Of a DNA stretch of 64,000 nucleotides, positions 36,308 to 45,000 are shown one piece after another. Below the pieces are notes generated by a model, which searched no databases, was not told where the DNA came from, and was given only the letters and a program-made list of their open reading frames with translations. The stretch is from NCBI RefSeq assembly GCF_022538185.1, contig NZ_JAKYXC010000005.1, positions 248,001 to 312,000 of the forward strand. The letters run 5' to 3'. Numbering within the stretch: the first letter of the stretch is position 1; each line of letters begins with the position of its first letter. A program made the translations under genes and the position numbers. Origin of the DNA: Microbacterium sp. CFH 31415. Lineage in GTDB: Bacteria > Actinomycetota > Actinomycetes > Actinomycetales > Microbacteriaceae.

Positions 36308-36850
36308 ATGACGGACGAGGCATCGGACCGGGCGGAGACCGCCCCGTCGAACGAGGCGGTGATGGGCGCGGTCATCGTGGGGGTCGTCCCCGACCAGTCC
36401 ACCCGCGTGCTGGGCGAGGGAGCGCGCTACGCGAAGCTGCTCGGCGCCCCGCTCCTCGTCGTGCATGTCGACGTCACTCGGTTCGTCACGTACGAAGACC
36501 CCGACGGGTATGTCCACTCCGCGCCGATCGACCTCAACATCGCCGCGGGCGAGGGTGAGCTCGCCAAGGTCACCGAGACGGTGACCGCATTCCTCGCCGG
36601 ACATGACGTCGACTGGAGCATCCAGCAGCTCGTCGGCGACCCTGCTATGGCGATCAAGCATCTGGCCGAGAAGATCGACGCGAAGCTCATCGTCGTCGGA
36701 ACGCGAAAGCGCGGGCTCGGCGAGTCGATCCGCGAGTTCTTCACCGGCTCGGTGGCCGCCCGGCTCGCGCACAGGCAGCACCGCAGCATCCTGGTCGTGC
36801 CGCTCGGAGAGCCGGTGGCCGACGACGAGGACATCTGGCCGGGGCAGTAA
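36308..36850 (+). CDS. Universal stress protein (single Usp domain)
   Basis: A 180-residue Usp protein. The domain (about 18-168) has VMGAVIVGVVPDQS at the start and LIVVGTRKRGLGE then GSVAARLAHRQHRSILVVPL at the end. The G-2x-G-9x-G(S/T) pattern is close to that of ATP-binding Usp proteins. ATG 36308 is the first Met in good context; the frame is open 11 codons further up. No operon partner. Confidence 0.85.
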   Translation: MTDEASDRAETAPSNEAVMGAVIVGVVPDQSTRVLGEGARYAKLLGAPLLVVHVDVTRFVTYEDPDGYVHSAPIDLNIAAGEGELAKVTETVTAFLAGHDVDWSIQQLVGDPAMAIKHLAEKIDAKLIVVGTRKRGLGESIREFFTGSVAARLAHRQHRSILVVPLGEPVADDEDIWPGQ

Positions 36851-36910
36851 GCCGCTCCAGCCGGGGTCCCGCTGCGCTCGACGAACGAGCGCAGCGAGAC
36901 GGTTCCGGAG

Positions 36911-37519
36911 TCAGCCCTTGAGCGTGCGGGTGACGTCGCGCGCGATGCGGTCGAGGTCGTCCGCGAGGTCGTCCACGAACGTCGCGGCCAGGACACCGCC
37001 GCGGGCCACGTGCGACCGGAGGTCGCTGCGCAGCCGTGCACGGAACTCGCTGATCGCGGCATCCGCTCGATGCAGCTGTTCCCGCGTGAGCACGCGCGGG
37101 TCGTCGCTCTCTGTCGGCTGCGGCGCGCTCTGACGCTCGCCCGCGCTCGCGGCGGCGAGGTCGGCTCGCAGGCTCTTCATCGCCTCGCGCACACTGCCGC
37201 GCACCTCTTCGGCGATCAGGCGCACCGAGTCGGCGAGGCCCGCCTCGATGCCCTCGAGGTCACCCGCGCGAGACTGCACCTCGGCGTGCCCGGCCTCGGT
37301 GATCGAGTACACGGTCTTGCGGCCGTCGATCGACTTGGTGACGAGTCCCTCTTCCTCGAGCTTGGCGAGGCGAGGATAGATCGTGCCTGCGCTGGGCGTG
37401 TACGTGCCGCCGGTACGGTCAGACAGCGCCTGCATGATGTCGTAGCCGTGCCGGGGACCCTCGTCGAGGAGGTTCAGCAGGTACAGGCGCAGGTCGCCGT
37501 GGGAGAAGACGGGGCTCAT
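36911..37519 (-). CDS. PadR family transcriptional regulator
   Basis: A 202-residue PadR repressor. The winged helix (about 5-75) has LRLYLLNLLDEGPRHGYDIM, YTPSAGTIYPRLAKLEEEGL and YSITEAGH. The C-terminal half is a long helical region typical of PadR subfamily 1/2 dimerisation. ATG 37519 is chosen over GTG 37525 because GAGGAG is then 5 nt upstream. It overlaps the DUF4097 gene by 4 nt, so the two are one operon. The palindromes at 38438-38451 and 38468-38477 are its likely operators (self-repression). Confidence 0.9.
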   Translation of the reverse strand: MSPVFSHGDLRLYLLNLLDEGPRHGYDIMQALSDRTGGTYTPSAGTIYPRLAKLEEEGLVTKSIDGRKTVYSITEAGHAEVQSRAGDLEGIEAGLADSVRLIAEEVRGSVREAMKSLRADLAAASAGERQSAPQPTESDDPRVLTREQLHRADAAISEFRARLRSDLRSHVARGGVLAATFVDDLADDLDRIARDVTRTLKG

Positions 37520-38409
37520 CGCCACTCCTCCTCAGGCGACTCGTCCGCGGACTCGACCGCAGGGCCGGTCGACGCGGCGGGCGCAGCCGGCGCGGAGGAC
37601 CGGCGGAGCACCGTGACGTCTCCCGAGACGGAGTTGGCGCGCACATCGGCGAAGTTGCCACTGAGCTCGCCGACGGATCCCGAGAAGTTCGTCGTGGGAC
37701 CGGTGCCCTTGCCCGAGCGGACGACGCCGTCGATCTGCACGCGACCGCTGACGCTGCGCACCACGAAGTTGGCCGGGTAGCCCTCATCGAGGCGGACGGT
37801 CGACGCGCCGCTGACCGTGTTGAGGTTCACGGCGTGGAGCTCGCCCGTCGAGTCGATCAGCATCGACCCCGAGACGGTGTCGACCGTCGCCTTGCGCAGC
37901 GAGCCGGTGGCGGCCACGTCGCCCGAGACGCTGTTGGCGTTGAGCGAGCCGACCAGCTCGCGCACCTGCACGTCGCCGGAGACGGCGTTGACGGTGAGGT
38001 CGCCGGTGAGCCCGTCGACGATGATGTCGCCGGAGACGGTGTTGAGGCGCGCGTCGGTGTGAAGTCCCGACACGAGGGCGCTCGCGCTCACGACGCCGAG
38101 CGTCAGCGCCACCGAGCGGGGGACCGCGACGCTGATCTCCGCCTTGGGGCCGCCGTCGCCGAAGTTGCGGAAGACCTCGAGGAAGTTGTCCCACCGCAGC
38201 TGCGGGTGGTCGATCTCGATCTGGTCTCCGACGACCTCGATGCGGAGGTCCTTGATGGTGACGCCGTGCACCTCGATGCGGGCGCCCGGCTCGTCGTGGG
38301 CGATGACGTCGATCTGGCCTCCGACCAGGCCGACCTTGAGGCGGCTGACCGTCTCCAGGTCGATGACGCGCGTCTCGCCCGGGTGGATGATCCACTTCTC
38401 CAGGGTCAT
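37516..38409 (-). CDS. DUF4097 beta-helix-like protein (putative adhesin/stress sensor)
   Basis: A 297-residue protein with a DUF4097 repeat region. The motif SVSGDV or TVSGDI recurs about every 16-20 residues between about 125 and 285 (NTVSGDIIV, NAVSGDVQV, NSVSGDVAA, DTVSGSML, NTVSGAST, RSVSGRV, NSVSGDVTV), predicting a right-handed beta-solenoid. No signal peptide or membrane helix is present, so it should be cytosolic. Function unknown; it is commonly paired with PadR genes, as here. CTGGAG lies 6-8 nt before ATG 38409. Confidence 0.8.
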   Translation of the reverse strand: MTLEKWIIHPGETRVIDLETVSRLKVGLVGGQIDVIAHDEPGARIEVHGVTIKDLRIEVVGDQIEIDHPQLRWDNFLEVFRNFGDGGPKAEISVAVPRSVALTLGVVSASALVSGLHTDARLNTVSGDIIVDGLTGDLTVNAVSGDVQVRELVGSLNANSVSGDVAATGSLRKATVDTVSGSMLIDSTGELHAVNLNTVSGASTVRLDEGYPANFVVRSVSGRVQIDGVVRSGKGTGPTTNFSGSVGELSGNFADVRANSVSGDVTVLRRSSAPAAPAASTGPAVESADESPEEEWR

Positions 38410-38437
38410 GGTGTTCTCCAGGGGTATCAGGGATGGT

Positions 38438-38477
38438 CGCGATATATCGCGTGTGGTGAGACTAACACGATATATCG
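38438..38477. promoter_or_regulatory. PadR-type operator pair and promoter of the DUF4097-padR operon
   Basis: The palindrome CGCGATATATCGCG (38438-38451) and a second core CGATATATCG (38468-38477) are 30 bp apart. On the minus strand TTGACA (about 38490) is followed by the second palindrome and then GTTAGT with 17 nt spacing, so one operator fills the spacer and the other lies just downstream of the -10 region. This fits repression by the PadR protein of the same operon. Confidence 0.75.
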
Positions 38478-38509
38478 CGACATTGTCAAGATGGGTTCGC
38501 GAATCAAGC

Positions 38510-38540
38510 TTGACCTTGACGCGACGTCAACCTTTAGCGT
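38510..38540 (+). promoter_or_regulatory. MerR-type promoter with 19-bp spacer
   Basis: The -35 box TTGACC (38510-38515) and -10 box TAGCGT (38535-38540) are separated by 19 nt, which is too long for normal sigma binding and typical of MerR-activated promoters. The spacer contains the dyad TTGACG-CGA-CGTCAA (38516-38530). The -10 box ends 7 nt before the ATG, so the message is leaderless. Confidence 0.8.
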
Positions 38541-38547
38541 GGTGGAC

Positions 38548-39327
38548 ATGAACGAGGACGAGTGGTCGATCCAGCAGATCGCGAAGCTCGCCGGCACGAC
38601 GAGTCGCACCCTGCGGCACTACGGCGACATCGGGCTGCTTCCCGCGTCGCGCGTCGGAGCCAACGGCTACCGGTACTACGACCAGGCCGCGCTCGTGCGC
38701 CTGCAGCGCATCCTGCTGCTGCGGGACCTCGGCCTCGGACTTCCGCAGATCGCGGATGTCCTCGGCCGCGACTCGTCCGAGGCGCATGCCCTCGAGAGCC
38801 ACCTCGCGTGGCTCAGGCAGGAACAGGATCGGCTGACGCGACAGGTCGCAGCGGTCGAGACGACCATCACCGCATTGAAAGGAGGTGAACGACTGATGGC
38901 AGAGAACATGTTCGACGGCTTCGACCACACCCGGTACCAGGACGAGGTCGAGGAGCGCTGGGGCAAGAAGGCCTACGCCGACAGCGACCGCTGGTGGCGC
39001 GGCATGGGCGCCGACGACAAGAAGGCGTGGCAGCAGTGCGTGTCAGACCTGGGTCGCGACTGGATCGCGGCCGCCGAGAGCGGCATCGCGCCCGACAGCG
39101 ACGAGGCGCAGGCCGTCGCGCGACGGCACGTGGAGTGGCTGACCGGCATCCCCGGCACGCCCGCCGCGGTGCCCGGCGGCGACGTGAAGTCCTACGTGAT
39201 CGGGCTCGGCGAGATGTACGTGGCCGACCCGCGATTCGGCGCGAACTATGCGACGAGCGCGGGCGGCATCGCCGGCGCGGAGTTCGTACGGGACGCCCTG
39301 CGCGTCTACGCCGACGCGAACCTCTAG
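38548..39327 (+). CDS. MerR family regulator with TipAS antibiotic-recognition domain (TipA-like)
   Basis: A 259-residue regulator. The N-terminal MerR helix-turn-helix is WSIQQIAKLAGTTSRTLRHY (about 6-25), followed by GLLPASRVGANGYRYY and a long coiled coil (about 75-115). The C-terminal TipAS-like globin-fold domain (about 120-259) starts at ENMFDGFDHTRYQDEVEERW. In Streptomyces, TipA binds thiopeptide antibiotics and activates its own promoter; the 19-bp spacer promoter here suggests the same self-activation. A perfect ribosome binding site and ATG inside the frame (38896) may give a separate TipAS-like protein. It is divergent from the DUF4097-padR operon. Confidence 0.9.
   Translation: MNEDEWSIQQIAKLAGTTSRTLRHYGDIGLLPASRVGANGYRYYDQAALVRLQRILLLRDLGLGLPQIADVLGRDSSEAHALESHLAWLRQEQDRLTRQVAAVETTITALKGGERLMAENMFDGFDHTRYQDEVEERWGKKAYADSDRWWRGMGADDKKAWQQCVSDLGRDWIAAAESGIAPDSDEAQAVARRHVEWLTGIPGTPAAVPGGDVKSYVIGLGEMYVADPRFGANYATSAGGIAGAEFVRDALRVYADANL
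38896..39327 (+). other. Internal in-frame start giving a TipAS-like short product
   Basis: AAAGGAGGTGA (38878-38888), nearly a full complement of the 16S rRNA 3' end, lies 10 nt (from GGAGG) before ATG 38896, which is Met117 of the MerR protein. Translation from here gives a 143-residue stand-alone effector domain. S. lividans tipA makes a 144-residue TipAS in the same way. The parent gene's own start is leaderless and has no such site. Confidence 0.65.
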
Positions 39328-39335
39328 ATCGGAAA

Positions 39336-39372
39336 CACGGATGCCGCGGCCCGATGGGCCGCGGCATCCGTG
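39336..39372. terminator. Bidirectional terminator hairpin
   Basis: A perfect 17-bp stem (CACGGATGCCGCGGCCC and its complement) with the loop GAT. It lies between the convergent merR and small membrane protein genes. Confidence 0.8.
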
Positions 39373-39399
39373 GTCTCCGGAGAGATGGCTCCGGGTGTG

Positions 39400-39564
39400 T
39401 CAGACGCGCCGGCTGCCACCGATTACTCGGAACAGGAACGCGATGAGGGCGATCACACCGACGATCAGGGCGACCCACAGCAGCCAGCTCAGGGCACTGT
39501 TCAGGCCTCCGACGATCGCCAGCACGACAGCGACGACGATGATGATGATCAGGGCGAGGTTCAT
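39400..39564 (-). CDS. Small hydrophobic two-helix protein, 54 aa
   Basis: The sequence begins MNLALIIIIVVAVVLAIVGG, has a short LNSALS turn and a second helix (WLLWVALIVGVIALIAFLF), and ends in a basic tail RVIGGSRRV. Such short membrane proteins are common and uncharacterised in Microbacteriaceae. GGAGAAGAACC lies before ATG 39564. The frame is open further upstream, but that part has no protein-like character. No function is assigned. Confidence 0.75.
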   Translation of the reverse strand: MNLALIIIIVVAVVLAIVGGLNSALSWLLWVALIVGVIALIAFLFRVIGGSRRV

Positions 39565-39818
39565 GGAGGTTCTCCTTCTCCTTCGTCGGTGCGCGGGGTC
39601 TGCGCATCGGATGCCTTTCGGGGCAGTCACACCACAGTGGCACCCGCGATTCCGCGTCGACAAGGGCTTGACGGCCCCTTGTCCACGGTGATAGCCCGGC
39701 GTGCGGGGTGATGCGGTGTATGCCGTAGGCGGGCGGGCGCGCGCTGTCAAGCCCACCGCACTCCTTCCTCCCGGGCTCTACCGTGGCGTCACCACTCCCA
39801 CACCATCGAGGAGGAGCC

Positions 39819-40088
39819 ATGCCTCGCGGACGCGGTTCTGCCAGCCTCAAGGATCCGGAGCTCTACGAGGAGCTCCGCGATGACGGGGCATCCAAGGAGA
39901 AAGCCGCGCGCATCTCGAACGCCGCCGCGCGCGACGGGCGCAAGAAGGTCGGCGAACGCGGCGGGGAGTCGGGTTCGTATGACGACTGGACGGTCGACGA
40001 CCTGCGCACACGGGCCAAGGAACTCGGGATCACGGGATACTCGGGAAAGAAGAAGGCCCAGCTCATCGACATGCTGCGCAACCACTGA
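39819..40088 (+). CDS. Rho N-terminal-like (Rho_N) domain protein
   Basis: An 89-residue basic protein in two parts. The first (1-45) has LKDPELYEELRDDGASKEKA and ARISNAAARDGR, a motif of small actinobacterial proteins. The second (about 52-89) is a Rho_N/SAP-like fold: DDWTVDDLRTRAKELGITGY then SGKKKAQLIDMLRNH. It probably binds nucleic acid. GGAGGAG lies 4-10 nt before ATG 39819. It is 49 nt upstream of topoisomerase IB in the same direction, and likely co-transcribed. Confidence 0.85.
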   Translation: MPRGRGSASLKDPELYEELRDDGASKEKAARISNAAARDGRKKVGERGGESGSYDDWTVDDLRTRAKELGITGYSGKKKAQLIDMLRNH

Positions 40089-40137
40089 CACGCGCTCCGG
40101 GGGCGAAGCCACCGCGAACAGAAGGAAAAGGTGACGG

Positions 40138-41106
40138 ATGCCGAAGCTCATGCGCGTGCGCCCCTTCCAGGACCCCGGATACACCCGGCGGCGCGCGGGT
40201 ACGGGCTTCCGTTACGTCGATGCCAAGGGAGAGGCCTGCCCCGATGGGCACCTCGAGCGCATCCGCGCGCTGGTCATCCCGCCGGCGTGGGAGGACGTCT
40301 GGATCTGCGTCCGCCCCGACGGTCACATCCAGGCCGTCGGCACCGATGACGCCGGTCGACGTCAGTACATCTACCACCCGGACTGGACGGCCGGTCGCGA
40401 CAAGCGAAAGTACGCCCGCGCCCTGCAGCTCGCCCAGACCCTGCCCCGCGCTCGCGCGCGGGTGACGACGTCGTTGCGTCGCAGCGCGCTCGACCGCGAA
40501 CGCGTCCTGGCGGTGGCGTTCCGCCTGCTCGACCAGGCCGCCCCGCGCATCGGCTCCGAGCGGTATCTCAACGCGCACGGCAGCCGCGGGCTTACCACCT
40601 TGCAGCGGCGGGATGCCTCGGTCGAGGCATCCGTCGTCACTCTCTCGTTCCCCGGCAAGAGCGGCAAGCGACAGTACCTCGAGGTCGACGACGGCGACCT
40701 CGCCGCGGCCGTCGAGATCCTCGCCGCCGGCCGACCCCGGTCGGCGCTTCTCTCATGGGAGCGCGGACGTCGGCGCGTGGCGCTCACGCCGAGCGAGGTG
40801 AACGACTACGTGCGCTCGCTGACCGGCGGGCGGTTCACGGCCAAGGACTTCCGCACGCTGCGGGGCACGATCCTGGCCGCGGAGGCTCTGGCCCGCATCG
40901 GCACCGTCGACACCGCGACCGACCGCAAGCGCGCCGAGAACCTCGCGGTGCGCGCCACGGCCGAGGCCCTCGGCAACACACCCTCCGTCGCGCGGGGCTC
41001 GTACATCGACCCCCGCGTCTTCGTCCGCTACCGCGACGGCCAGCTGCTCGACCTGTCGATCTCGCCGGAGTCGGCGATCCTGGCGCTCATCCGGGGTCGG
41101 CGCTGA
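40138..41106 (+). CDS. DNA topoisomerase IB (poxvirus type)
   Basis: A 322-residue type IB topoisomerase that relaxes supercoils through a 3'-phosphotyrosine link. The catalytic tyrosine is Y289 in ARGSYIDPRVF. The N-terminal part has TGFRYVDAKGEA and RIRALVIPPAWEDVWIC; catalytic basic residues lie in LLSWERGRRRVALTPSEVN and FTAKDFRTLRGT. Length is normal for bacterial members. GGAAAAGG lies just before ATG 40138. Confidence 0.93.
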   Translation: MPKLMRVRPFQDPGYTRRRAGTGFRYVDAKGEACPDGHLERIRALVIPPAWEDVWICVRPDGHIQAVGTDDAGRRQYIYHPDWTAGRDKRKYARALQLAQTLPRARARVTTSLRRSALDRERVLAVAFRLLDQAAPRIGSERYLNAHGSRGLTTLQRRDASVEASVVTLSFPGKSGKRQYLEVDDGDLAAAVEILAAGRPRSALLSWERGRRRVALTPSEVNDYVRSLTGGRFTAKDFRTLRGTILAAEALARIGTVDTATDRKRAENLAVRATAEALGNTPSVARGSYIDPRVFVRYRDGQLLDLSISPESAILALIRGRR

Positions 41107-41157
41107 GCCGAGTGCCGTGGCTCCGTCCGAGTGGTTGATGGCCGCTAGCGTGTGGGG

Positions 41158-41580
41158 ATGACCGCGCGCCGGCAGCCCATCGACCTGCGCACGCTCGGCT
41201 ACGTGGTGGTCGGCGGTGCGCTGGGGGTGTTCGCGCGGGCGGTCCTGCTCGCCCCGGTCGACGACGCCGCGGTCCTCCCGTGGCTGACGCTCGCGGTCAA
41301 TGTGACCGGGTCATTGCTGCTCGGAGTGGTCGTCGGCGTGCTCGCCGACCGGCATGCGCACGCCCGCGCCTTCTTGGGCACCGGAGTGCTCGGCGGGTTC
41401 ACCACCTACAGCGCGCTCGCCGTGCAGACGGCCGGATGGCTGGCCACGCCGTGGCCGGCGCTCGGGCTGGCTGCGGCATCCGTCCTCCTCGGCGCACTCG
41501 CCGCGCTCGCCGGACTCGTCGCGGGCCGCGGGCTGGCCGGACGCCCGGTCGCAGTCCCCGAGCCGGGGGAGGCCGAGTGA
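41158..41580 (+). CDS. crcB: Fluoride ion channel CrcB/Fluc, subunit 1
   Basis: A 140-residue membrane protein with four helices. VNVTGSLLLGVVVG and LGGFTTYSALAVQT are the Fluc signatures; the channel exports toxic fluoride. It is paired with a second copy, so the active form is probably an antiparallel heterodimer. ATG 41158 is leaderless, with TAGCGT (41146-41151) 6 nt upstream, and there is no fluoride riboswitch. Its TGA overlaps the next GTG (GTGA). Confidence 0.92.
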   Translation: MTARRQPIDLRTLGYVVVGGALGVFARAVLLAPVDDAAVLPWLTLAVNVTGSLLLGVVVGVLADRHAHARAFLGTGVLGGFTTYSALAVQTAGWLATPWPALGLAAASVLLGALAALAGLVAGRGLAGRPVAVPEPGEAE

Positions 41581-41966
41581 GCCGCTGGCTGGAGCTGCTG
41601 GTCGTCGCCGTCGCCGGAGGGGCGGGGGCGGGCCTGCGTTACGTGCTCGACCGCATCATCGGCACGCGCTGGCGAGGCGAGTTCCCGCTCGGGATCCTCG
41701 TGGTCAACATCACGGGCTCGCTCGCACTCGGCCTGCTGACAGGGCTCGGCACGATCGTCCTCCCGCAGCTGGCCATGGTGCTCGGCACCGGACTGCTGGG
41801 CGGGTACACCACCTTCAGCGCCGTCTCCGTCGACTCCGTCCTGCTCGCCGAACGAGGACGGTGGCGGGATGCCGCGGTCGACCTGTTCGGCACGCTCGTG
41901 CTGTGCGTCGCGGCGGCCGCGGCGGGTGTCGGCGCGGGGCTGTGGATCGCCGCCGTCGCGGGCTGA
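41577..41966 (+). CDS. crcB: Fluoride ion channel CrcB/Fluc, subunit 2
   Basis: A 129-residue partner of the upstream CrcB. It has GAGAGLRYVLDRIIG, VNITGSLALGLLTG and LGGYTTFSAVSVDS, and four helices. The charge pattern of its loops differs from subunit 1, as expected for opposite membrane orientation. GTG 41577 overlaps the previous stop by 4 nt. The 121-bp gap after it contains GATAC/GTATC half-sites (about 42008-42037) that could be an operator for the RND gene. Confidence 0.92.
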   Translation: MSRWLELLVVAVAGGAGAGLRYVLDRIIGTRWRGEFPLGILVVNITGSLALGLLTGLGTIVLPQLAMVLGTGLLGGYTTFSAVSVDSVLLAERGRWRDAAVDLFGTLVLCVAAAAAGVGAGLWIAAVAG

Positions 41967-42087
41967 GGCTGAGGGCGAAAGCTCAGGCCGCGAGGCCGGA
42001 CGCGGATGAGATACTTGACCCGATACATTCCCGTATCCGTCACGCTCCGGCGCGCATCACCGCGTCCCCATTCCCGCGAAGGCATCC

Positions 42088-45000
42088 GTGTCGAACCTCG
42101 CCGTCCTCAGTCTCAAGAACCGTGCCCTGATCGCACTGATCACGATCGTCGCCGCGATCTTCGGCAGCCTCGCGCTCGTGAACCTCAAGCAGGAGCTCAT
42201 CCCCTCGATCGAGTTCCCGGGGCTGATCGTCGTCTCGTCCTACCCCGGTGCCTCGCCCGAGGTCGTCGCGACGGATGTCTCCAGCCCGATCGAGACCGCC
42301 ATCCAGGGCGTCCCGGGCCTCGAGGCCAGCACGGCGACGAGCACGACGAACGCGTCGGTGATCCAGGCGTCGTTCTCGTACGGCACCGACCTCGCGACCG
42401 CCGAGCAGAAGATGACGCAGGCGATCAACCGCATCAAGGCCCAGCTGCCCGAGGGCGTCGAGCCGAACGTGCTGAGCGCGAGCATCGACGACTTCCCGGT
42501 GATCGCCCTCGCGGTGAGCGGCTTCGACGATGCCGAGTCGATCCAGGCCCAGCTCGAGGCGTCGATCGTGCCCGAGCTCGAAGACGTCGCCGGAGTCAAC
42601 GCCGCCCAGGTCGTCGGCGGCGTGGGGGAGCGCGTCACCATCACGCCCGATCCGGCCGCACTCGCCCGGTCCGGCTTCAGCCAGCAGGCGATCCGAGACG
42701 CTCTCGAGCAGAACGGCGTGCTCTTCCCCGGCGGCGAGATCACCGAGGACGGCGAGACGCTCACCGTGCAGACCGGGTCGAAGATCACCACGGTCGACGA
42801 GATCGCCGCGCTGCCGCTCGTGCCGGCGAACGCGGAGCAGATCGCCGCAGGCGTCACGACCATCGGCGGCGTCGCCGCCGTCGTGCAGGAGCAGGACCCG
42901 ATCACGAGTATCTCGCGCGTGGACGGCGAGCCGGCGCTGACGATCGCGGTCACCAAGCTGCCCGCCGCCAACACCGTCGACGTCTCGCGCGGCGTGCTCG
43001 CCGTGCTGCCCGAGCTCGAGGAGACGCTCGGCGGCGCCGAGTTCACCGTCGTCTTCGATCAGGCCCCCTACATCCAGGAGTCCATCGACACGCTCGCGAA
43101 GGAGGGCCTGCTCGGCCTCGTCTTCGCCGTGCTGGTGATCTTCGTCTTCCTGCTCTCGGTGCGATCGACGCTGGTCGCGGCGATCTCGATCCCGACGAGC
43201 GTGCTCATCACCTTCATCGGCATCCAGGCGTTCGGGTACTCGCTGAACATCCTGACGCTCGGCGCCCTCACGATCGCGATCGGACGCGTCGTCGACGACT
43301 CGATCGTCGTCATCGAGAACATCAAGCGCCACTATGTCGGCGATGCCGACAAGGGCGACGCGATCCGCCGTGCCGTGCGCGAGGTCGCGGCGGCCATCAC
43401 CGCGTCCACCATCACGACGGTCGCCGTGTTCCTCCCGATCGCCTTCGTCGGCGACGTCACCGGCGAGCTGTTCCGGCCGTTCGCCCTGACCGTGACGATC
43501 GCGATGACGGCCTCGCTGCTGGTCGCGCTCACGATCGTGCCCGTGCTGGCGTACTGGTTCCTCAAGCCCGGCAAGCCGATCCTCGACGAGCAGGGCGCTG
43601 CGATCGACCCCGAGGACCCTGCCGCGCCGCCGAGCCGACTGCAGAAGTCCTACCTGCCGATCCTGCGCTGGACGCTCAAGCACTCCTGGGTCACCCTGCT
43701 CCTCGCCGTGCTCGTGCTCGTGGGCACGGCGGCGGCCGCGCCGTTCATGAAGACGAACTTCCTGGGCGACTCCGGCCAGAACACCTTCACGATGACGCAG
43801 GACATAGGTCCCGCTCCGAGCCTCGACGCCGAGAGCGCCGCGGCCGCGGAGGTCGAAGCGGTGCTCCTCGGCATCGAGGGCGTCGAGACCGTTCAGGTGT
43901 CGATCGGCTCGAGCGGCTCGGCGCTGCGCGACGCGTTCGCGGGCGGCGGCACCGGCATCACGTACTCGATCACGACCGACCCGACCGTCGACCAGGTCGC
44001 CCTGCGCCAGGAGGTGCAGGAGGCCGTCGCCGACCTCGAGGACGCCGGCCAGATCACCGTCTCGACCGCGCAGGGTGGCTTCGGCTCGAACGACATCGAG
44101 ATCGATGTCACGGCGCCGGACTCCGACACGCTCACCGAGGCGGCGGACGCCGTCGTCGCAGCGGTCGAGGGCGAGGACGGCATCGGGCAGGTCTCGAGCA
44201 ACCTCGCCGCGTCGCTGCCGTACATCGCCGTGACGGTCGATCGCGACGCCGCCGCGGAGCTCGGTCTGTCGGAGGTCGCGGTCGGCGCACTTGTGTCGAA
44301 CACGATGCAGCCGCAGCGGATCGGCACCGTCGAGATCGACGACACGGCGCTCACGGTCTACCTCGCGGCCTCGGCCACTCCCGCCTCGCTCGACGAGCTG
44401 CGGCAGCTCACGGTGCCCAGCGCGCGCGGCCCGATCCCGCTCGAGCAGGTCGCCACCGTCGAGGAGAGCGTCGGACCCACGTCCATCACGACCCAGCGCG
44501 GCCAGCGCACCGCGACCGTCACCGTGACGCCTTCCACGGACGACCTCGCGACGGCGTCGGCCACCGTCACGCTCGCGCTCGAGGACGCCGACCTGCCCGC
44601 GTCGGCCGACGCGTCGCTCGGGGGCGTGGTGACGCAGCAGCAGGACGCCTTCTCGCAGCTCGGCCTCGCCCTGCTCGCCGCGATCCTGATCGTCTACATC
44701 GTGATGGTCGCGACGTTCAAGTCGCTCCGCCAGCCGCTGCTGCTGCTGATCTCGGTGCCGTTCGCCGCCACCGGCGCGATCCTGCTCCAGATCATCACCG
44801 GCGTGCCGCTCGGCGTCGCGTCGCTCATCGGTGTGCTGATGCTGATCGGCATCGTCGTGACGAACGCCATCGTGCTCGTCGACCTCGTGAACCAGTACCG
44901 CGAGAAGGGCCTGTCGGCCTACGACGCGACCGTCGCCGGCGGATCGCGCCGTCTGCGGCCGATCCTCATGACGGCCCTCGCGACGATCTTCGCACTGACC

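Noticed and set aside
41107..41157. A fluoride riboswitch before the crcB pair
   Set aside because: Only 51 bp separate it from the previous gene and the -10 box lies 6 nt from the start codon.
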